The notes below the pieces were generated by a model, which worked only from the letters and a program-made list of their open reading frames with translations, had not been told where the DNA came from and ran no database searches. The translations under genes and the position numbers were made by a program. Shown here piece after piece: positions 5,513 through 9,488 of a DNA stretch of 9,488 nt. Origin of the DNA: Bacteroidota bacterium (GTDB lineage Bacteria > Bacteroidota > Ignavibacteria > Ignavibacteriales > Ignavibacteriaceae); assembly GCA_021778375.1 (NCBI GenBank), contig JAJYCM010000089.1:1-9488 (forward strand), in the 5' to 3' direction. The stretch's first letter is position 1, and the number at the start of each line of letters is the position of its first letter.

Positions 5513-8500
5513 TTATACTTGCAACATAAATATTTTTTCCAATGATTCGATCATCTTCTCCCGGAAAATGGGTTTTGATATGAAGTCATTAAACCCTGTT
5601 GCAATAAATTTTTCTTTGTCGCCGGGCAACACATAAGCAGTAACAGCTATAATCGGGATGTTTTCATAATTCGGCATTTTGTGAATAATTTTAAGCGCAT
5701 CCAGGCCGTTATATTCTCCTTGAAGATTTATATCCATCACAACGAAATCAAAATGATTTTCATCAAGTAGTGGGAGAGCTTCTTCAAAACTTACTGCAAA
5801 TTTAATTTCTTTTAACTCTTTCATCTGAACTCTGAAAAGGATTTGTGAGTCAACTTGATCTTCGATATATAAACATGACAAGGATGAAATATCAATCTGA
5901 GTAGGCAAATTTTTAGAGTGAACTTTTTTTAATATTCTTTGTTCCCTTAGCGGTATAACACGTTCAATACTTTCTTCTTCGGCTGGTTCGGGAACCAGGT
6001 CTAATTTCTCATTGCTAAGTTCTATATTATTTACTTCAGGAATTTTTTCCAAATATTCTTCTTCCTGTTGATTAATTACGACATCGTCTTTTGAGGCTTC
6101 AATTGTTTGGGAAAGTGAAACCGGGAAAATAAATCCGTAATTATTTTTATCTGTCGTTCTCTCAAAAATCTCAAACTTCCCTTTCAAGAGTTTTAACATG
6201 GAATTAGCTAATTGTGATGTAATTTTTGAAATTCCGTAATCTTTTGCTGAAGAATAATTATCAAGCTGAAACAAACTATATAAATTATCTATCAATAGTT
6301 TTGAAGTATTTGCATAACTATCCCTAAAAGTAACAACAAAATGCTCATCATCAATTTGAAATGAAGAAAAATATAATCTTTTTTCTTTAATTATCTGGGA
6401 GGCGATTCGGGCCATCAAAGAAATTAACATTTGAAATTTCTGTTTGTCAGATTCAAACTTCAAAGATGAAGATATTTTCCCATATGCAAATTCTATTCCT
6501 TTTGATTTTAGAACATCTTTTATGTCATCCTGAAGCTGATCAATAATCTCTGTAATAAAAATTGGTTGCGGATTAATCTTATTATTTTCTCTGCCAATGG
6601 AAGCAAATTCAACCATTGAATTCATCGTTGTAAGTAGTCTTTCTTTATTCTGATTAATAAAATCCACGGATTCTTCCTGTTCAGGAGATAAATCTTTAAT
6701 ACTATCTTTTAACTCTTGGACAAATCCCAAGATGACATTAATAGGGGTAAGTATTTCATGAAATAGATTTGACAAAAATGAAGTGGTAATTGTTTCTGGT
6801 ATTAAATGATCACTGGAATAATCTTTTTCCGGAATTATATCATTAATAATTTCTTTTGAATGATCGATAAATTCTCTTTCAACTTTGGCTAAAATGGTAA
6901 AGGAATCTATTTCGCCTTTGTAATCCAAGATTGGAGTTGCGAATAATTCTGTTTTTAAAAAGCTACCGTCGGATTTTTTAATCTCAAAATTCATTTTTAC
7001 AGGTTCTTTTTTTTGAGCTTGAAATATCGACCCATTCACCATTCCCCTTTCATCATCTTTAGCGAGCGATGCGAAAGAAGTATTTTCGATATCCTTTATA
7101 GAATAGCCTAAATTATTTTCTGCAGAAGAATTAACATATGTTATAAAACCACTTACATCCGTTAAGATTACAATATCCTCTGTGTTATCAAATGCTGATT
7201 TATAAAGCAGAGTCTTTTTTTCTAAGTCGAGCTGACTAGTCACATCTTTAATAATATTATAATGTGCATCTTTATCGTTAAACCTAAAGGCTATTTTACT
7301 TATCTTTACAATTGCGAATGAACCATCCTTTTTCCTATGTTTAAAAGGCCCATTAAACTTACCGTTTATATTTGTTACATTTGATGAACCGAGTAAAGTT
7401 TGAATATCTTCAGGTGTATAAAGGTCAGTCAAATCCATTTGCAAAAATTCATCACGCCTGTAGCCATAAAATGCTAAAGCCGCTTGGTTTACTTCTATGA
7501 ACCTAAGATTTTCTGTTTCATAAATGAAAATTGGTTCAGGATTATTTTTTATTAATATGTCAAACATTCTTCCTCGGCTTTTTATAATAGTTTCAAGATC
7601 ATCTTCTAATTTTGAACTTTCAATTAAGATTGAAGTGCCAATAAACTGATTTTTTTGATCATATATCTTGCTTAATATTAAAAAATACTTATTAGCTTTT
7701 TCATCACCTAATTTTATGTCTCCGGTAATTTCAATATTTTCATCATCCAAAGATGATCTCATAAATTTATGAATATTACCCGAAATAGAAATCGGGAAAA
7801 CTTGGTCTATTTTTAGATTTCTTAAATCTTTAATTTCTTCGGAAAATAATTTACAAAATTCTTTGCTTTCATGCTTAATTATCCCTTCCTTGTCAATTAA
7901 AGAAATTGGTTTATTAATCCTTTCGAAAATATTGATATCTGAAGCCTGCAAAAGAGAATATGGTTGTTCAGTCAATAATTGCTTGACTTTTTGAATTACA
8001 CCAATAAATGCAATTACTTTATTGTCTGCATCTACCAATGGGATAAAAATTGTATTGTAATTGCTTGAAGCTGATATACCAAAAAGTGAAACTCCTTCAA
8101 TAGAAACAAAATTAAATGTTTCTCTGATATAATCTTCAATTGTTTCTATAAAATTATTTAGGAATGACGGGATAAAAGATTTTACGGACTTTCCTTCAAG
8201 CTGGGTTGGACTAAGCCCAATAAAGTTTGCCAAACTTTTATTAGCTAATGCAAAATTACCATCATAATTTTTTATCCAGAAAAGCTCTTCCTCTTTGTTC
8301 AGCTCAGTTAATAATTTTTCTCTCCCAATAAAAGTTAAAGGATATAATGTTCTAAGTTCAATAATGAGTTCAAATATTTTATCGTTATTTATTAATTCTT
8401 TCAAATCTTCAATCTCAGATTTGATCATTGTTTTACCAATAATTCCTAGTTTTAAGTCGAATGGTTTCAGAGTACAAAAGACAAATAATTCATTTTCATC

Positions 8501-8806
8501 TTTGTATGAACTGACAGTAATCTGAGCACTGAATGAATTTCCGTTTGATAAATTAATTAAGATTTCTTCGGTAAGCGGTTTTCCTGATACGTATGTTTCT
8601 TCAATTAGATTGCTGATTTTTCTTGAAGATAATTCTTCAACAACATTAAAGATATTATTATCGTTTTGTTGAAGAGAAAGAAGTGAAGAGGCTTCATCGT
8701 TTAAAAATAAGATATCTCCATTATGGTTTAGCACCAAAAATGGATTTTTTATATTCTCTTTAAAAGAGTTAAATAATTTACTATTTATTTTATGTACTGT
8801 TGCCAA
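5513..8806 (-). CDS. Multi-PAS hybrid sensor histidine-kinase-like protein with degenerate ATPase domain and C-terminal receiver
   Basis: A 1097-residue signalling protein with no transmembrane segment, hence probably cytoplasmic. In order: about five PAS domains (about 16-115, 170-275, 290-400, 412-525, 533-645; the fourth, with EVNQAALAFYGYRRDEF, is clearest), a HisKA-like helix with H-box FHEILTPIN (His683), a CA-like region (about 745-897), an acidic linker (about 900-970), and a receiver (about 975-1095). The receiver is complete: Glu982-Asp983, Asp1025, Thr1056, Lys1078. The ATPase region is not. The N-box positions align to Leu797 and Ile801 instead of two Asn, the G1 DxG is replaced by DSYANTSK (829-836), and the Gly-rich G2 is reduced to KDYGIS (855-860). 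ATP binding is therefore doubtful. The start is uncertain: the frame opens with TTG 8806, the next upstream in-frame codons reach a TAG, and no Shine-Dalgarno is seen. It may sense through PAS ligands and act by phosphotransfer or as a scaffold. Confidence 0.9.
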   Translation of the reverse strand: MATVHKINSKLFNSFKENIKNPFLVLNHNGDILFLNDEASSLLSLQQNDNNIFNVVEELSSRKISNLIEETYVSGKPLTEEILINLSNGNSFSAQITVSSYKDENELFVFCTLKPFDLKLGIIGKTMIKSEIEDLKELINNDKIFELIIELRTLYPLTFIGREKLLTELNKEEELFWIKNYDGNFALANKSLANFIGLSPTQLEGKSVKSFIPSFLNNFIETIEDYIRETFNFVSIEGVSLFGISASSNYNTIFIPLVDADNKVIAFIGVIQKVKQLLTEQPYSLLQASDINIFERINKPISLIDKEGIIKHESKEFCKLFSEEIKDLRNLKIDQVFPISISGNIHKFMRSSLDDENIEITGDIKLGDEKANKYFLILSKIYDQKNQFIGTSILIESSKLEDDLETIIKSRGRMFDILIKNNPEPIFIYETENLRFIEVNQAALAFYGYRRDEFLQMDLTDLYTPEDIQTLLGSSNVTNINGKFNGPFKHRKKDGSFAIVKISKIAFRFNDKDAHYNIIKDVTSQLDLEKKTLLYKSAFDNTEDIVILTDVSGFITYVNSSAENNLGYSIKDIENTSFASLAKDDERGMVNGSIFQAQKKEPVKMNFEIKKSDGSFLKTELFATPILDYKGEIDSFTILAKVEREFIDHSKEIINDIIPEKDYSSDHLIPETITTSFLSNLFHEILTPINVILGFVQELKDSIKDLSPEQEESVDFINQNKERLLTTMNSMVEFASIGRENNKINPQPIFITEIIDQLQDDIKDVLKSKGIEFAYGKISSSLKFESDKQKFQMLISLMARIASQIIKEKRLYFSSFQIDDEHFVVTFRDSYANTSKLLIDNLYSLFQLDNYSSAKDYGISKITSQLANSMLKLLKGKFEIFERTTDKNNYGFIFPVSLSQTIEASKDDVVINQQEEEYLEKIPEVNNIELSNEKLDLVPEPAEEESIERVIPLREQRILKKVHSKNLPTQIDISSLSCLYIEDQVDSQILFRVQMKELKEIKFAVSFEEALPLLDENHFDFVVMDINLQGEYNGLDALKIIHKMPNYENIPIIAVTAYVLPGDKEKFIATGFNDFISKPIFREKMIESLEKIFMLQV

Positions 8807-8849
8807 TTTTAGCCATATCTATCATTGTTAAATTCCCAAAAGCATTTAA

Positions 8850-9488
8850 TCAATTCGAAGGAGTCGTCACTAATATATCATTCGACCAGGAGGAATCTGA
8901 GCTGCTAAAAGCCTTCACCCGATAATAATATTCCGTCAAGGGGACTAACCCGCTATTGTTATCGAAGAATTGATGTACACTTCCGCTAAGAGTACCTATG
9001 GCGCTGTAAGTAGACCAGCTGTACTTTCTTTCAACCTTGAAATAATTTATTACTGCACCAGAATAGTTCCATGTTATCTCCACAGAATCAGGGCCCGTTG
9101 CCTTTACAACAACATTTGTGGGAGGAGGAATTGACCTAAAGGAACCGTTACCGCCGGTTGAAATTTCATTACTAAAACTTGATGCTCCTGATCTATTAAT
9201 TCCACGAATTTTATAATAATAAATCGTTGAATCAGAAACATTATTATCATTAATGTTAAAGGTATTAGGCGGAGATACTAAATGAATCGAATAAGACCCA
9301 AAGTATCCATCTTTTCTCCAAATCTCAAAACCGGGCGGATCGCTAAGGGTTGAATCTTTCCATGAGAGATTTAAGGAATTACTTGAAATGTAAGTATAAT
9401 TAAAATTATAAGGTGTGTAGGGAATATTTTCAATTCCGTTTACAAACAAGTTGGAAATAGTGTCGCTGCGAGCGGAACTTCCATCTTT
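8850..9488 (-). CDS. Fibronectin type III repeat protein, C-terminal part (5'-truncated by window edge)
   Basis: The frame is open from the right edge to a TGA at 8850-8852, giving 212 visible C-terminal residues. A TTG at 9449 is available, but the frame continues upstream without a stop, so the gene almost certainly begins outside the window. Two FN3 domains are visible: residues about 23-111 (Trp43 of strand B, the YYY run 90-92 of strand F) and about 121-209 (PPPTNV, Trp140, YYYRVKA 187-193). They are joined by a Gly/Ser-rich linker (111-117). FN3 modules in bacteria usually occur as spacers or adhesion modules in secreted or surface proteins; any catalytic domain would lie upstream. The protein stops right after the second domain, with no type IX (Por) sorting domain and no anchor. 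Only 43 bp separate it from the downstream sensor gene on the same strand, so cotranscription is possible. Confidence 0.82.
   Translation of the reverse strand, partial: KDGSSARSDTISNLFVNGIENIPYTPYNFNYTYISSNSLNLSWKDSTLSDPPGFEIWRKDGYFGSYSIHLVSPPNTFNINDNNVSDSTIYYYKIRGINRSGASSFSNEISTGGNGSFRSIPPPTNVVVKATGPDSVEITWNYSGAVINYFKVERKYSWSTYSAIGTLSGSVHQFFDNNSGLVPLTEYYYRVKAFSSSDSSWSNDILVTTPSN

Noticed and set aside
5480..5515. Bidirectional terminator hairpin at the convergent junction
   Set aside because: Only a four-base stem (CCTC/GAGG) with a short loop could be found, with no U-tract on either strand.
8800..8816. TGGC...TTGGCA on the - strand as a possible sigma-54 promoter for the sensor gene
   Set aside because: The GG and GC elements are nine rather than ten bases apart, the match to the consensus is poor, and the site sits on top of the start codon.
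8850..9449. A complete 199-residue FN3 protein starting at TTG 9449
   Set aside because: The frame stays open for 13 more codons to the window edge, the TTG has no ribosome site, and no signal peptide follows it, so it is better read as the tail of a larger exported protein.

Overview
The window is AT-rich, gene-dense bacterial DNA. It reads as a metabolic cassette followed by regulatory genes on the + strand, meeting a regulatory/secretory pair on the - strand. Low GC, weak Shine-Dalgarno signals at several starts, large PAS-rich hybrid kinases and FN3-containing exported proteins suggest the Bacteroidota/Ignavibacteria/Chlorobi neighbourhood. This is inference: there is no rRNA or other marker gene to fix the taxonomy.

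Plus strand, 1-5509. The left edge cuts the C-terminus of what looks like a MeaB/ArgK-type GTPase, the chaperone of B12-dependent methylmalonyl-CoA mutase. After a 104-bp gap comes an acyl-CoA dehydrogenase of the short-chain/butyryl catalytic type. Fifteen bases later is a carboxyltransferase (beta) subunit of a biotin-dependent acyl-CoA carboxylase, closest by motif to 3-methylcrotonyl/geranyl-CoA carboxylases. Together these indicate breakdown of branched-chain or odd-chain acyl-CoA. The biotin carboxylase and biotin carrier partners are not in the window. Joined to the carboxyltransferase by a 1-base TAATG overlap is a small exported protein with a VanZ/DUF2279-like motif pattern. An NtrC-type sigma-54 response regulator follows through a 4-base ATGA overlap, and six bases further on there is a HINT-type HIT protein. 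The chain from dehydrogenase to HIT protein looks like one transcription unit.

Minus strand, 5513-9488. A 1097-residue soluble sensor protein ends only 3 bp from the HIT gene. It has about five PAS domains, an H-box helix, a strongly degenerate ATPase region and an intact C-terminal receiver. Upstream of it in the same direction is the C-terminal part of a fibronectin type III repeat protein that runs off the right edge.

The point most worth a second look is the sensor protein. It keeps the phospho-acceptor His and a complete receiver, but appears to have lost the N, G1 and G2 ATP-binding motifs. It lies beside a response regulator that has no adjacent conventional kinase. I see no RNA genes, CRISPR arrays, insertion sequences or phage genes, and no complete novel defence or biosynthetic system.
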